From Streptomyces cinnamoneus (GTDB lineage: Bacteria > Actinomycetota > Actinomycetes > Streptomycetales > Streptomycetaceae), in NCBI RefSeq assembly GCF_002939475.1, contig NZ_PKFQ01000001.1, forward strand, positions 6,135,001-6,199,000: 64,000 nucleotides of DNA, written 5' to 3'. A program made the translations under genes and the position numbers. The notes beneath the pieces were generated by a model that was given only the letters and a program-made list of their open reading frames with translations, was not told the origin of the DNA and made no database searches. Shown piece after piece: positions 46,917-55,654 of this stretch (the stretch's first letter is position 1; each line of letters opens with the position of its first letter).

Positions 46917-48202
46917 GGGCGGGCCCCCTCGCCGGTGCCGCCGGCGACGCGGTCGAGCAGGTCGTCGGCGGGACATCGGCCGCGGTTCACGTACCGGTCG
47001 ATGAACGCGTCGACGGCCTCCGTCACCCGGGGCGAGGCCCCGAGCCTTGGCAGCGCCTCCCGGGCGGCCGCGAAGCACACCACCGCCGCCGCGTGCAGCT
47101 CCGGGTCGGACAGCCCGCGGCGGGCCGCCCTGCGCCACAGCGCGTTGCGTGGCGGGCGCTGCGGGCCCGGGGCGTCGCCCAGCCCCTTGAGCGTCAGGTA
47201 GGCCGTCTCCGCCGCCGAGGGGTCGTCGAACAGCGCCACCGTGACGGCCAGCGGCACGATCCAGCCGTCCTCCCCGGGCTGCGCGTCGATCATGCGCAGC
47301 TCCAGGTGCCCGCGCGGCCTTATGGGCGGGAACAACGTGGTCAGGTGATAGGCCACGTCGTCCGCGGTCACCGGCCGCGGCAGGCCGCTACGGGCCCACT
47401 GGCGCAGGGCCAGCCCGCGCTGCACCGCCCACGGCTCGCCGTCGGACCGTACGAACATCACGTTCGCGTTCAGCGCGTAGGCCGCCCACGCCGCACGGGG
47501 ATCGTGACTCTCCGGCGGGGCCAGACTGCGCCCCGGGTCCATGCGCGCGTAGCAGGCCTGCCGGCTGGAGCGCCAGCCGCACGGCCGCCCGAGGAGCAGC
47601 GGCGAGTTGGCGAACGCGGCGGACAGCACCGCGCCCAGCAGGTGCGCCATCCGCCAGCGCCGCCCGTAGCCCATGGGCCCCGGCTCCTCCGTGCCGGCGT
47701 CCACGCACACCTGCACGGACGCCGTGCGGCACATGACGTTGCGGCCGGCGCCGTTGATGCTGTCGTAGTAGACCTCCATCGCGTTGTACCGAGGATTGCT
47801 CTGCACCCGAGGGGGTTCGTACCACGGCGCCTTGCCGCACCCCTCCAGGGCGAGCCCCAGGCCGCGCAGCTCGGCGCGGGCGAGGGCGAGATCCGCGGAC
47901 AGCTCCTCCACACAGGCGGTGAGGGATTCCGCGGGTCGTGAACTGAGTTCCAGCTGGCCGCCGGGTTCCACGGTGAAAACCGAACGCAGCGGCAGGGCGC
48001 CGACCCGTTCGGCAGCGGCGGCGAGCCGGTGCGGGGCGACAGGGCGGGTGGGTTCCCGCAGGTCGTGCACGAGCCATTCCAGCTCGGCACCGATGAGGCG
48101 GGGCGGCCCGGTCTTGAAGCAGATGCCGCGCACGTACGCGTCGGCTTCCGATTCGCCGACCGGCCTGGTGAGGCCGTCCATGTCAGCAAAGCAGTCGGTC
48201 AC
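46913..48202 (-). CDS. egtA: Glutamate-cysteine ligase EgtA
   Basis: 429 residues from the GTG at 48202, preceded by GGGAGGT at ideal spacing; an ATG at 48181 is a weaker choice. The GCS2-type ligase blocks are IGAELEWLVHDL, FTVEPGGQLELSSRP and YDSINGAGRNVMCRTASVQV, then HLELRMIDAQPGEDGW. It makes gamma-glutamylcysteine for ergothioneine. It is the first gene of the egtABCD run; promoter probably in the 217-bp gap to 48420, where I see no distinct operator. Confidence 0.93.
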   Translation of the reverse strand: MTDCFADMDGLTRPVGESEADAYVRGICFKTGPPRLIGAELEWLVHDLREPTRPVAPHRLAAAAERVGALPLRSVFTVEPGGQLELSSRPAESLTACVEELSADLALARAELRGLGLALEGCGKAPWYEPPRVQSNPRYNAMEVYYDSINGAGRNVMCRTASVQVCVDAGTEEPGPMGYGRRWRMAHLLGAVLSAAFANSPLLLGRPCGWRSSRQACYARMDPGRSLAPPESHDPRAAWAAYALNANVMFVRSDGEPWAVQRGLALRQWARSGLPRPVTADDVAYHLTTLFPPIRPRGHLELRMIDAQPGEDGWIVPLAVTVALFDDPSAAETAYLTLKGLGDAPGPQRPPRNALWRRAARRGLSDPELHAAAVVCFAAAREALPRLGASPRVTEAVDAFIDRYVNRGRCPADDLLDRVAGGTGEGARP

Positions 48203-48419
48203 GCTCGGTACCTCCCGTCCGTACCTCCGTACCCCCAAACCGCCACCGACAGTCGGACCGGTGGGGTCCGGGGCCGTGATCCGGTCATTCCGGGGCCCGG
48301 ACTCCTGGCCACGCCGACATTGTGGCGAGCGCTCGGCGAGCCCGCCAGGGGAGACCCGGGAGGGTGACGTGGGACGGGAGGCCCGGGGCGGGGCGTGCGC
48401 CGCGGGCCGGGAGCGGCCT

Positions 48420-49175
48420 TCAGACGGTGAACAGGGCCGTGAACGGTCCCGTGGTGTCGGCCACCTCATGGCCGAAGGGGGAGTTGAAGTCCCAGATGAG
48501 GAAGAGGAGGAAGGCGATCAGCGCGCTGTAGAGGCCGGCCAGCATCAGCTCGCGGGGCGAGCGGCGGATCTGGAGCGTGAAGATCAGCCCGACCGCCACC
48601 AGCGCGCCCACGATCAGCCCGAACCACACCACGCCCGGCATGGTGTCGCTCGCGTTCGCCGCCCGGGTGTTGCGTGCCGTGTCGGCCGCGCCGACCTGGT
48701 CCAGAACGGGCTGGTAGGACTGGCTCTCGTGGTCGTCGCGCGGCTCGTACGCCGTCACGTCGGTGCGCACCTTGTCCAGCAGCCGGGCGCCCTGGTCGGT
48801 GACGTCGCCCTGCTTGAGCATGACGGGCCATTCCTTCTTGACCACGTGCTTCACATAGGCGTCGATGTCCGCCCGGACGCGGTCCCGGGTCTCCGGGGCG
48901 TAGACCTGGACCCGCTCGGACACCTCGTGCAGGGCCTGCGCCTCCGCCCGGACGGTGTCCTGCGCGGCGTTGCGCCCCTCCCAGACGCCGGCGATGGCGA
49001 GTCCCAGCACGATGGCGTAAACCACTCCGACCATCATCGTCATGTACTCGATGACGTCGGGGGTCTGGCTCGGGTCGTCGTGCTCGCCGAGCCGGCGTTC
49101 CCTGAGGACCGTGATGGTCAGGACGACGGCGCACGCGGCGGCCATCGCGATGGCCAGAACCAGCCACTCGGACAA
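48420..49175 (-). CDS. DUF4239 (bestrophin-like) membrane protein
   Basis: 251 residues from a TTG at 49175: GGAGGT sits 5-6 nt before it, and the product LSEWLVLAIAMAAACAVVL is a sound first helix. Two N-terminal helices (about 3-20, 42-64, the second MVGVVYAIVLGLAIAGVW), a helical cytosolic or external loop of about 110 residues and two C-terminal helices (VVWFGLIVGALVAVGLIF, LYSALIAFLLFLIW) match DUF4239. The family is suspected of ion conduction, but this is not shown. It neighbours a Pro-rich membrane protein gene on the same strand. Confidence 0.8.
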   Translation of the reverse strand: MSEWLVLAIAMAAACAVVLTITVLRERRLGEHDDPSQTPDVIEYMTMMVGVVYAIVLGLAIAGVWEGRNAAQDTVRAEAQALHEVSERVQVYAPETRDRVRADIDAYVKHVVKKEWPVMLKQGDVTDQGARLLDKVRTDVTAYEPRDDHESQSYQPVLDQVGAADTARNTRAANASDTMPGVVWFGLIVGALVAVGLIFTLQIRRSPRELMLAGLYSALIAFLLFLIWDFNSPFGHEVADTTGPFTALFTV

Positions 49176-49204
49176 GGCAAACCTCCAGAGGACGACAAGC
49201 GGGG

Positions 49205-49960
49205 TCAGCGGTTCCGGCCGCCACCGCCCGAGCGCGGGCGCAGCAGCGCGGCGGCGAGCACGGCGGGGGCGGTGAGCAGGAGGGTGAGGGTGACCAGGGA
49301 GGCACCGCCCTTGGGCGGCGGCGCGACGCTCGGGTGGTACGTGCGGGCCGTGACGTGCCGGACGGGAGCGGCGTGCGGCCGGGGCGGGGGAGGCGGCGCG
49401 GGGGCCGGAGGCGGGGCCGGGGCGCTCGGCGGCGGCGCCTGGGGGGCGCTGCGCGGTACGGGCGGGGGAGCGGGAGTGGGCGCGGGCGGTGCCGCGGGCG
49501 CGGGCTCCGGCCGGGGTGGTGGGGGCGTGGGCCGCGGGGCCGGCGGCGGCGGGGCGGCGGGGGCCGCCGGCGGGCAGAACCTGACCGTGGTCACGAGGCG
49601 CGCGGTCTGCGTGGAGGCGATCAGACACCCGGGCCGGTGGTGGAGGAACGCGGTGCTCGGGGACGGCCCGTCGCCCGGGGCGCGGTCCGCCAGGTCCTCC
49701 CAGGGCTGCGCCGTGGTGTGCGTGCGGGCCTCGAAGGTGTCGCCCCTGCGGGTCAGCACGGCGGTGTCGGCGCCGCCGCCCGCCCGGAGGACCTCCGCCG
49801 GGGCCGACGCGGGCGCGGCGGGCGCCGGGCCGGCGGCGGGCTGCTCACCGGGCGCCGCGCCCGTCGCCAGGGCGGCCGCGAAGACCAGCGCCCCCGTACG
49901 CCCCACGAGCCCCGGGCGCCCTGCCGTCCCCGCACGTCCTGGCCGTCGCCATCCACTCAC
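49205..49960 (-). CDS. Proline-rich secreted/membrane-anchored protein
   Basis: 251 residues from the GTG at 49960, with AGGA 8 nt upstream. A signal-like helix lies at about 20-37 (TGALVFAAALATGAAPG). A small extracellular domain (about 60-130) with one Cys pair (RPGCLIAST, VRFCPP) is followed by about 75 residues of almost pure Pro/Ala repeats (PPPPAPRP, PAPPPAPAP), then a helix at 225-242 (SLVTLTLLLTAPAVLAAAL) and a basic tail. It looks like a wall-spanning anchored protein. No enzyme motif. Confidence 0.65.
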   Translation of the reverse strand: MSGWRRPGRAGTAGRPGLVGRTGALVFAAALATGAAPGEQPAAGPAPAAPASAPAEVLRAGGGADTAVLTRRGDTFEARTHTTAQPWEDLADRAPGDGPSPSTAFLHHRPGCLIASTQTARLVTTVRFCPPAAPAAPPPPAPRPTPPPPRPEPAPAAPPAPTPAPPPVPRSAPQAPPPSAPAPPPAPAPPPPPRPHAAPVRHVTARTYHPSVAPPPKGGASLVTLTLLLTAPAVLAAALLRPRSGGGGRNR

Positions 49961-50058
49961 GACGAAGATCCTGAGGGGCTCGCCCGGCGGCTCGCCCGGT
50001 CCTTCGGCCGGATTCCTCCGATGGGGTGAATTCAGGACATGGTCGATGGCATGTGCCG

Positions 50059-50822
50059 TCAGATCTGCGTGAAGTCCCCGTGCCGTCCGGCCCCCGCCGT
50101 GAACCGGGCCGCGCCCGCGCGCACCTGCTCCAACGACCGCATGCCGTAGGCGAGTTCACCCGCGAGGGCCCGCTCCTCCGGCATCCCCTCCTGGTCGAGC
50201 ACCGAGGCCCGGTCGCCCCGCAGGCAGTCCTGGGGGAAGCGGGCGATCTCCGTCGCCAGCTCCTCGGCCGCGGCGCGCGAACGGCCCGTCGGCACCAGCC
50301 GGTTGACCAGCCCCATCGCATGCGCCTCCGGGGCCGGCACGGACGGCCGGTCAGGACGAGGTCCAGGGCGCGGCTCGTGCCGATGAGCCGGGGCAGCCGC
50401 ACGGTCCCGCCGTCGATCAGCGGCACGCCCCAGCGGCGGCAGAAGACGCCGAGGACGGCGTCCTCCTCCGCCACCCGCAGATCGCACCACAGGGCCAACT
50501 CCAGGCCGCCGGCGACCGCGTGGCCGCTCACCGCCGCGATCACCGGCTTCGACAGGCGCATGCGGGTGGGTCCCATCGGGCCGTCTCCCGCCGGCGCGAC
50601 GCGGTTGCCGTGCCCGGCGGCGATCGCCTTGAGGTCCGCCCCCGCGCTGAACGTGCCGCCCTCGCCCCACAGCACCGCCACCCGGGCCGAGCCGTCCGCC
50701 TCGAACGCCCGGAAGGCCGCCGCGAGCGCGGCCGCGGTGGGCCCGTCGACGGCGTTGCGCACCTCGGGACGGGAGAGGACGACGGTGGTCACCGGGCCCA
50801 GGCGCTCGGTGCGCACGGTCAC
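50059..50822 (-). pseudogene. Enoyl-CoA hydratase/isomerase with a -1 frameshift
   Basis: Codons from the GTG at 50822 give a normal crotonase N-terminus: oxyanion-loop block EGGTFSAGADLKA and GHAVAGGLELALWCDLRVA. After RALDLVLTGRP near 50343 the frame turns to Arg-rich nonsense. The +1-restored frame continues VPAPEAHAMGLVNRLVP through to GRHGDFTQI at 50059. One missing base at about 50340/50341 (a G on the coding strand, GTCCG-GTGCC expected) accounts for it. Repaired length would be 254 residues, normal for the family. The GTG overlaps the acyl-CoA dehydrogenase stop by 4 nt. Either a pseudogene or a base error. Confidence 0.8.
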
Positions 50823-52465
50823 GGCGCGTCCTTCAGGAGCACCCGGTCCAGCACCGGCCCCAGGTCCGCGCCCGCGGGAAGGGTGCCGAAGGCGTTCCCC
50901 CAGTCGCCGCCGAGCCGGCTGGCGCAGAACGCGTCCGCGACGGCCGGGGCGCTGTGGCGGACGAGGAGGCTCGCCTGGAGGACGAGCGTGAGCTGCTCGG
51001 CGAGCCGGCGGGCCAGCAGCTGGGCGCGGTGGGGATCGGACAGCTCACCGAGCAGCCCGCGCAGCCGCGTGAGGGCCGCGTCGAGCCGCGGATCCGCTCC
51101 GGCGGCCCGCTCCACCTCGGTGAAGTAGGCCTCCAGGGAGTCGGGTTCGCGGCCGAGGACGCGCAGCACGTCCAGCGCGGCCACGTTGCCGGAGCCCTCC
51201 CAGATGGACAGCAGCGGGGCCTCCCGGTAGAGCCTGGGCATGCCGGACTCCTCCACGTAGCCGTTGCCGCCGAGGCACTCCAGGGCCTCGGCGGCGTGGG
51301 TGCTGCCGCGCTTGCAGACCCAGTACTTGCCGGCGGCCAGCCCCAGCCGCCGCAGGGCCCCCTCGCCCGCGTCGCCCGCCTCCGAGCGGTCCAGGGCCGC
51401 GGCGAGCCGCATCGCCAGCACGGTGGCGGCCTCGGACTCCACGGCCAGGTCCGCGAGGACGTTGCGCATCAGCGGCTGGCCGATCAGCTCGGCGCCGAAC
51501 GCCCTCCGGTGCGAGGCGTGGTGCAGTGCCTGCCGCAGCCCGGCCCGCATGCCGGCCGCGGAGCCGACGACGCAGTCGAGCCGGGTCATGTTGACCATCT
51601 CGACGATGGTGCGCACCCCGCGCCCCGGTTCGCCCACCGGCCAGGCCACGGCCTGCTCGTACTCGATCTCCGCCGAGGCGTTGGAGCGGTTGCCGAGCTT
51701 GTCCTTCAGCCGCTGCAACCGCATCGCGTTGCGCGTGCCGTCGGGCAGGACGCGGGGCATCAGGAAGCAGGTGAGCCCCTCACCCGTCTGCGCCAGGACG
51801 AGGAAGACGTCGCTCATCGGCGCCGACGTGAACCACTTGTGCCCGGTGACCACGTACGAGCCGTCGCCGGCCGGCACGGCGGTGGTGGTGTTGGCCCGCA
51901 CGTCCGAGCCGCCCTGCTTCTCCGTCATCGACATGCCGGCGATCAGCCCCCGCTTGCCGAGCGGCGGGCGCAGCCCGTAGTCGTACGTCCGGGAGGCGAG
52001 CAGCGGCTCGTAGGCGGCGGCCAGGCCGGGCTGGGCGCGCAGGGCCGGTACGGCGGCGTACGTCATGGACACCGGGCAGCCGTGCCCGGGCTCGGCCTGT
52101 GCCCAGACGTAGAACTTCGCCGCCCGCACCAGGTGCGCGCCGGGACGGGCCTCGGCCCAGGGGGCGGCGTGCTGGCCGCTCTCGACGGCGGCGGCCATCA
52201 GGCGGTGCCAGGACGGGTGGAACTCCACCTCGTCGATCCGGTGGCCGTAGCGGTCGTGGGTGCGCAGCACGGGCGGACTCGCCTCGGCCGTCCGGGCCCA
52301 CTCCTGCACCTCCGGCGACCCCGCCCGCGCGCCCAGCGCGCGGACCTCCGCCTCGCCCCAGCCGCCGCCGTCCCGGCGCAGGGCCTCCAGGAGGGCGGGG
52401 TCGTCGGCGGTGGAGAAGCCGGTCAGGGGCGGGGCCTGGTTGAACACTTCGTGCGTGGCGCTCAC
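50819..52465 (-). CDS. Acyl-CoA dehydrogenase family protein (AidB-like)
   Basis: 548 residues from the GTG at 52465, with GGAGGT upstream. It is longer than ordinary acyl-CoA dehydrogenases (about 380) and opens HEVFNQAPPLTGFSTADD, the usual N-terminus of the AidB branch. FAD-binding blocks are SMTEKQGGSDVRANTT, TGHKWFTSA, and the C-terminal ECLGGNGYVEESGMPRLYREAPL with SIWEGSGNVAAL. AidB in E. coli binds DNA and responds to alkylation; here it is coupled to the broken hydratase and faces a PaaX regulator, so a fatty or aromatic acyl-CoA role is as likely. Confidence 0.88.
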   Translation of the reverse strand: MSATHEVFNQAPPLTGFSTADDPALLEALRRDGGGWGEAEVRALGARAGSPEVQEWARTAEASPPVLRTHDRYGHRIDEVEFHPSWHRLMAAAVESGQHAAPWAEARPGAHLVRAAKFYVWAQAEPGHGCPVSMTYAAVPALRAQPGLAAAYEPLLASRTYDYGLRPPLGKRGLIAGMSMTEKQGGSDVRANTTTAVPAGDGSYVVTGHKWFTSAPMSDVFLVLAQTGEGLTCFLMPRVLPDGTRNAMRLQRLKDKLGNRSNASAEIEYEQAVAWPVGEPGRGVRTIVEMVNMTRLDCVVGSAAGMRAGLRQALHHASHRRAFGAELIGQPLMRNVLADLAVESEAATVLAMRLAAALDRSEAGDAGEGALRRLGLAAGKYWVCKRGSTHAAEALECLGGNGYVEESGMPRLYREAPLLSIWEGSGNVAALDVLRVLGREPDSLEAYFTEVERAAGADPRLDAALTRLRGLLGELSDPHRAQLLARRLAEQLTLVLQASLLVRHSAPAVADAFCASRLGGDWGNAFGTLPAGADLGPVLDRVLLKDAP

Positions 52466-52513
52466 GGCGACCTCCGGGCGGCAGCGGGGGGCGGGCTCGG
52501 CATTACGTTTTCA

Positions 52514-52527
52514 TGATGCGTGATGCG
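52514..52527. repeat. Tandem 7-bp repeat upstream of paaX-like gene, candidate operator
   Basis: TGATGCG occurs twice in a row (52514-52527) in the 91-bp space between the divergent dehydrogenase and PaaX-like genes. TGAT-CG half-sites resemble the core TGATTCG of known PaaX operators, at one mismatch. It could serve autoregulation and control of the dehydrogenase. Confidence 0.4.
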
Positions 52528-52556
52528 AGACTGTAATGGATAGGGTTTCGACAGTC

Positions 52557-53309
52557 ATGGACGATTCACTTCCCCTCCGGCCGCTGACGGCGCGCTCGAT
52601 CGTGCTGTCCACGCTCCTCGGCCATCACCCGCCGGCCCTCCCGGCCCGTGCGCTCGTCCGCGTCGGCGAGCTGTTCCAGACCGCCGAGGGGACGGTGCGC
52701 ACCGCACTGACCCGCATGGTGGCCGCCGGCGACCTGGAGCAGCGCGACGGCCTGTACCGGCTCACCGACCGGCTGATCGCCCGCCAGGCCCGGCAGGACG
52801 ACAGCCGGGCCCCGCGCACCCGCCCCTGGCCGGGCGACTGGGAGATCGCCGTGGTCGCCCGCGAACGCCGCGCCGCGGCCGACCGGGCCGCGCTGCGCCA
52901 GGCGATGACCGACCTGCGCATGGCCGAACTGCGCGAGGGGTGCTGGATGCGGCCCGCCAACCTCGTGCGGGACGGGCGACCGGAGGTCGTGGCCGAGCAG
53001 TGCGCCGTGTTCACCGGCACCCCGGAGGGCGAGCCCGCCGCGCTGGCGGCGGCGCTGTGGGACCTCGACGGCTGGGCGCGGCGCGCCCGCGCCCTGGAGG
53101 CGGCCCTCGCGGCCCTGCCCGGCGGCCCGGACCGGCTCGCCGAGCGCTTCATGGTGTCGGCGGCGGTGCTGCGACACCTCCTGGCCGACCCGGTGCTGCC
53201 CGCCGAGCTGACGCCGGAGGGATGGCCGGGCGAGGGGCTGCGCTCCCGCTACGACGCCTTCGACCGGGAGTTCCGTGCCCTGCTGCTGCGGCACATCGGA
53301 CACCCCTAG
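52557..53309 (+). CDS. PaaX-family transcriptional regulator
   Basis: 250 residues from the ATG at 52557 (MDDSLPLRPLTARSIVLSTL); an in-frame ATG at 52536 would add 7. The PaaX N-terminal winged helix is seen in SIVLSTLLGHHPPALPARALV and EGTVRTALTRMVAAGDL. The middle and C-terminal domains follow (TRPWPGDWEIAVV, LRMAELREGCWMRP). PaaX proteins repress acyl-CoA catabolic genes and release on binding a CoA thioester such as phenylacetyl-CoA. The divergent dehydrogenase-hydratase pair is the likely target. Confidence 0.88.
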   Translation: MDDSLPLRPLTARSIVLSTLLGHHPPALPARALVRVGELFQTAEGTVRTALTRMVAAGDLEQRDGLYRLTDRLIARQARQDDSRAPRTRPWPGDWEIAVVARERRAAADRAALRQAMTDLRMAELREGCWMRPANLVRDGRPEVVAEQCAVFTGTPEGEPAALAAALWDLDGWARRARALEAALAALPGGPDRLAERFMVSAAVLRHLLADPVLPAELTPEGWPGEGLRSRYDAFDREFRALLLRHIGHP

Positions 53310-53425
53310 CGGGCCCCGTCCGACCGGGGACTTCGCAGATTTCGAATATGAGGAGTCGGTGACAATTCCGGCGGCGGACGTGCCGCGGGCGCATTCGGGC
53401 AAATGCGCGACCGATACTGGTCCGC

Positions 53426-54124
53426 ATGTCACGCGTGCTTCTGATCGAGGACGACCGCGCCGTCAGGGAAGGGGTCACCCTCACCCTGCGCCGCCGCGGC
53501 CACGACGTCGAGGCCGCGCCCACCGGCGAAGCCGGCCTCGCCGCGCTGGAGACCTTCCGGCCCGACCTCGTCCTGCTCGACCTGATGCTGCCCGACAAGA
53601 GCGGCTTCGAGGTCTGCCGGCGCATCCGCGCCACCCAGCAGATCCCGATCATCATGCTCACCGCGCGCGGCGACGACATAGACGTCGTGCTCGGCCTGGA
53701 GGCCGGGGCCGACGACTACATCGTCAAGCCCGCCCGCGGCGAGGTCCTCGAAGCCCGCATCCGTGCGGTGCTGCGCCGCGCCGCGCCCGTCGACGGCGCC
53801 GGCTGCGAGCCGGCCCCGGCCGCCGCCGAGGCCCACGGCGACCTGGTCATCGACCGCGCCGGGCTGCTGGTCTCCAAGAACGGCCAGGACCTGCCGCTGG
53901 CCCCCTCCGAGATGAAGCTGCTGCTGTACCTGTCCGCCACCCCGGGCCGCGTCTTCAGCCGCCAGCAGCTCCTGGAACACGTGTGGGAGCACAGCTACCA
54001 CGGCGACGCCCGGCTGGTCGACGCCTGCGTCATGCGGCTGCGCACGAAGGTCGAGGAGTCCACCCGCTCCCCGAAGTACATCCAGACCGTCCGTGGCTTC
54101 GGCTACCGCTTCGGGCCCCTGTAA
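53426..54124 (+). CDS. OmpR-family response regulator
   Basis: 232 residues. Receiver domain: acidic pair in IEDDR, phospho-accepting Asp in LVLLDLMLPDKSG (about 52), MLTARGDDIDVVLGLEAG and YIVKPARG. The winged-helix domain ends DACVMRLRTKVEES and TVRGFGYRF. The DDIDVVLGLEAGADDY block is shared with AfsQ1- and CseB-type streptomycete regulators. Downstream, a histidine kinase starts after 15 bp and a lipoprotein gene overlaps that, an order like cse systems, but without a sigma factor here. Signal and targets unknown. Confidence 0.9.
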   Translation: MSRVLLIEDDRAVREGVTLTLRRRGHDVEAAPTGEAGLAALETFRPDLVLLDLMLPDKSGFEVCRRIRATQQIPIIMLTARGDDIDVVLGLEAGADDYIVKPARGEVLEARIRAVLRRAAPVDGAGCEPAPAAAEAHGDLVIDRAGLLVSKNGQDLPLAPSEMKLLLYLSATPGRVFSRQQLLEHVWEHSYHGDARLVDACVMRLRTKVEESTRSPKYIQTVRGFGYRFGPL

Positions 54125-54139
54125 GCGAGCCGTACCGCC

Positions 54140-55654
54140 GTGAGACGCCCGGCCCTGCGCCGTCCGAACCTGCGCCGTCCGAACCTGCGGACCCTGGCGC
54201 GGGGCCTGCGCGCCCGCCTCGTCGTGGCGTTCCTCCTCGTCGCGGCGCTGAGCGCGCTCGCCACGTCGGCGCTCACCTTCCGCGAGGCGCGCACCGCCAT
54301 CCTCAAGCGCACCCAGGACACGGCCGTCACCGCCCTGCGCGCCCAGGTCAACTCCCAGGTGCCCGACCTCGGCTTCCCGCCGGACGACAAGAGCCTCGTC
54401 AAGCTCACCCAGGACCTCGACCGGGCCGGGCAGGCCCTGCAGTGGACCACCCACGTCCGCTACAAGGACGGACCGCTGCTGCCCGCCGGCTTCCGGGGCC
54501 CGGGCGAGAAGGGCAACCCGGGCGGGCGCATCCCCGAGGGGGTGCGCGAGAAGGTCCGCGACGGCATCGCCGCCTTCCAGCGCGTCACTGTCGACGGCAG
54601 CCCCTGGCTGGCCATCGGCCTGCCCGTCGCCTTCAGCGGCGACACCTCGCAGATGTCGGGCCTGGAGGTCTACGCCCAGGTGCCGCTGCGCGAGGACGAG
54701 GTCAACGTCCACGCCCTGGTCGACGCCGCGCAGAGCGGCGCCCTGCCCGCTGTCGCCCTGGCCGTCGTGCCCGCGCTGATCGCCGCGCGCGGCGTGCTGC
54801 GGCCCGTGCGCGAGCTGCGCCGCGCCACCCAGCGGATCACCGAGGGCGAGCTGGACACCCGCCTCAAGGTGACCGGCGGCGACGAGCTGGCCGACCTGTC
54901 CCGGACCTTCAACGACATGGCCGCCGCCCTGGAGGAGAACGTCGCCGAGCTGCGCCGCATGGAGGCCAACTCCCGGCGCTTCGCCGCCGACGTCTCCCAC
55001 GAGCTGCGCACCCCGCTGGCCGCCATGACCGCCGTCGTCGACGTGCTCGACGAGGACGCCGCCGGCCTCGACCCCGACACCGCCCACGCGGTCCGGCTCA
55101 TCAGCGAGGAGACCGGCAAGCTCGCCCGCATGGTCGAGGACCTCATGGAGATCTCCCGGTTCGACGCCGGTGCCGCCGCGCTCCACCTGGACGAGGTCGA
55201 CGTGGCGGAGACGGTGCGCAAGACCCTCCAGGCCCGCGGCTGGCAGGACAAGGTGACGGCCCGCCTGCCCGAGGGCGTACGGGCGCGGCTGGACCCGCGC
55301 CGCGTCGACGTCGTGGTCGCCAACCTCGTGGGCAACGCCCTGCGGCACGGCGGCGAGCCGGTCGCCGTCTCCGTGCGGGCGGGCCGGGGCGACGCCGGGG
55401 ACGAACGGCTGCTGATCGAGATCGCCGACCGGGGCGAGGGCATCGACCCCGAGGTGCTGCCGCACGTCTTCGACCGGTTCTTCAAGGCGGACGCCGCCCG
55501 GGTCCGCTCCGAGGGCAGCGGCCTCGGCCTCGCCATCACGCTGGAGAACGTCCGCCTGCACGACGGCACCGTCCGGGCCGCCAACGGACCCGAGGGAGGA
55601 GCGGTGTTCACCGTGGACCTCCCGCTGCGCCGAGGAGGAGGTGACGAGGGGTGA
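54140..55654 (+). CDS. HAMP-domain sensor histidine kinase
   Basis: 504 residues from a GTG 15 bp after the regulator stop. A short basic tail, then a membrane helix (about 29-50, LVVAFLLVAALSALATSAL), an extracytoplasmic sensor of about 160 residues, a second helix near 200-217 and a HAMP domain (RPVRELRRATQRITEGELD). The dimerisation helix is SHELRTPLAAMTAVVDVL; the ATPase core has VVANLVGNALRHGG, IADRGEGIDPE and SGLGLAITLEN. Its 3' end overlaps the lipoprotein gene (GTGA). The N-terminus contains a 5-residue repeat. Confidence 0.9.
   Translation: MRRPALRRPNLRRPNLRTLARGLRARLVVAFLLVAALSALATSALTFREARTAILKRTQDTAVTALRAQVNSQVPDLGFPPDDKSLVKLTQDLDRAGQALQWTTHVRYKDGPLLPAGFRGPGEKGNPGGRIPEGVREKVRDGIAAFQRVTVDGSPWLAIGLPVAFSGDTSQMSGLEVYAQVPLREDEVNVHALVDAAQSGALPAVALAVVPALIAARGVLRPVRELRRATQRITEGELDTRLKVTGGDELADLSRTFNDMAAALEENVAELRRMEANSRRFAADVSHELRTPLAAMTAVVDVLDEDAAGLDPDTAHAVRLISEETGKLARMVEDLMEISRFDAGAAALHLDEVDVAETVRKTLQARGWQDKVTARLPEGVRARLDPRRVDVVVANLVGNALRHGGEPVAVSVRAGRGDAGDERLLIEIADRGEGIDPEVLPHVFDRFFKADAARVRSEGSGLGLAITLENVRLHDGTVRAANGPEGGAVFTVDLPLRRGGGDEG
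54155..54184 (+). repeat. 15-bp tandem repeat in the start of the kinase gene
   Basis: CTGCGCCGTCCGAAC is repeated exactly (54155-54169, 54170-54184), with CTGCG starting a third copy. It is in frame, encoding LRRPN twice in the cytosolic tail. A multiple of three bases, it could change copy number without breaking the frame. Confidence 0.8.
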
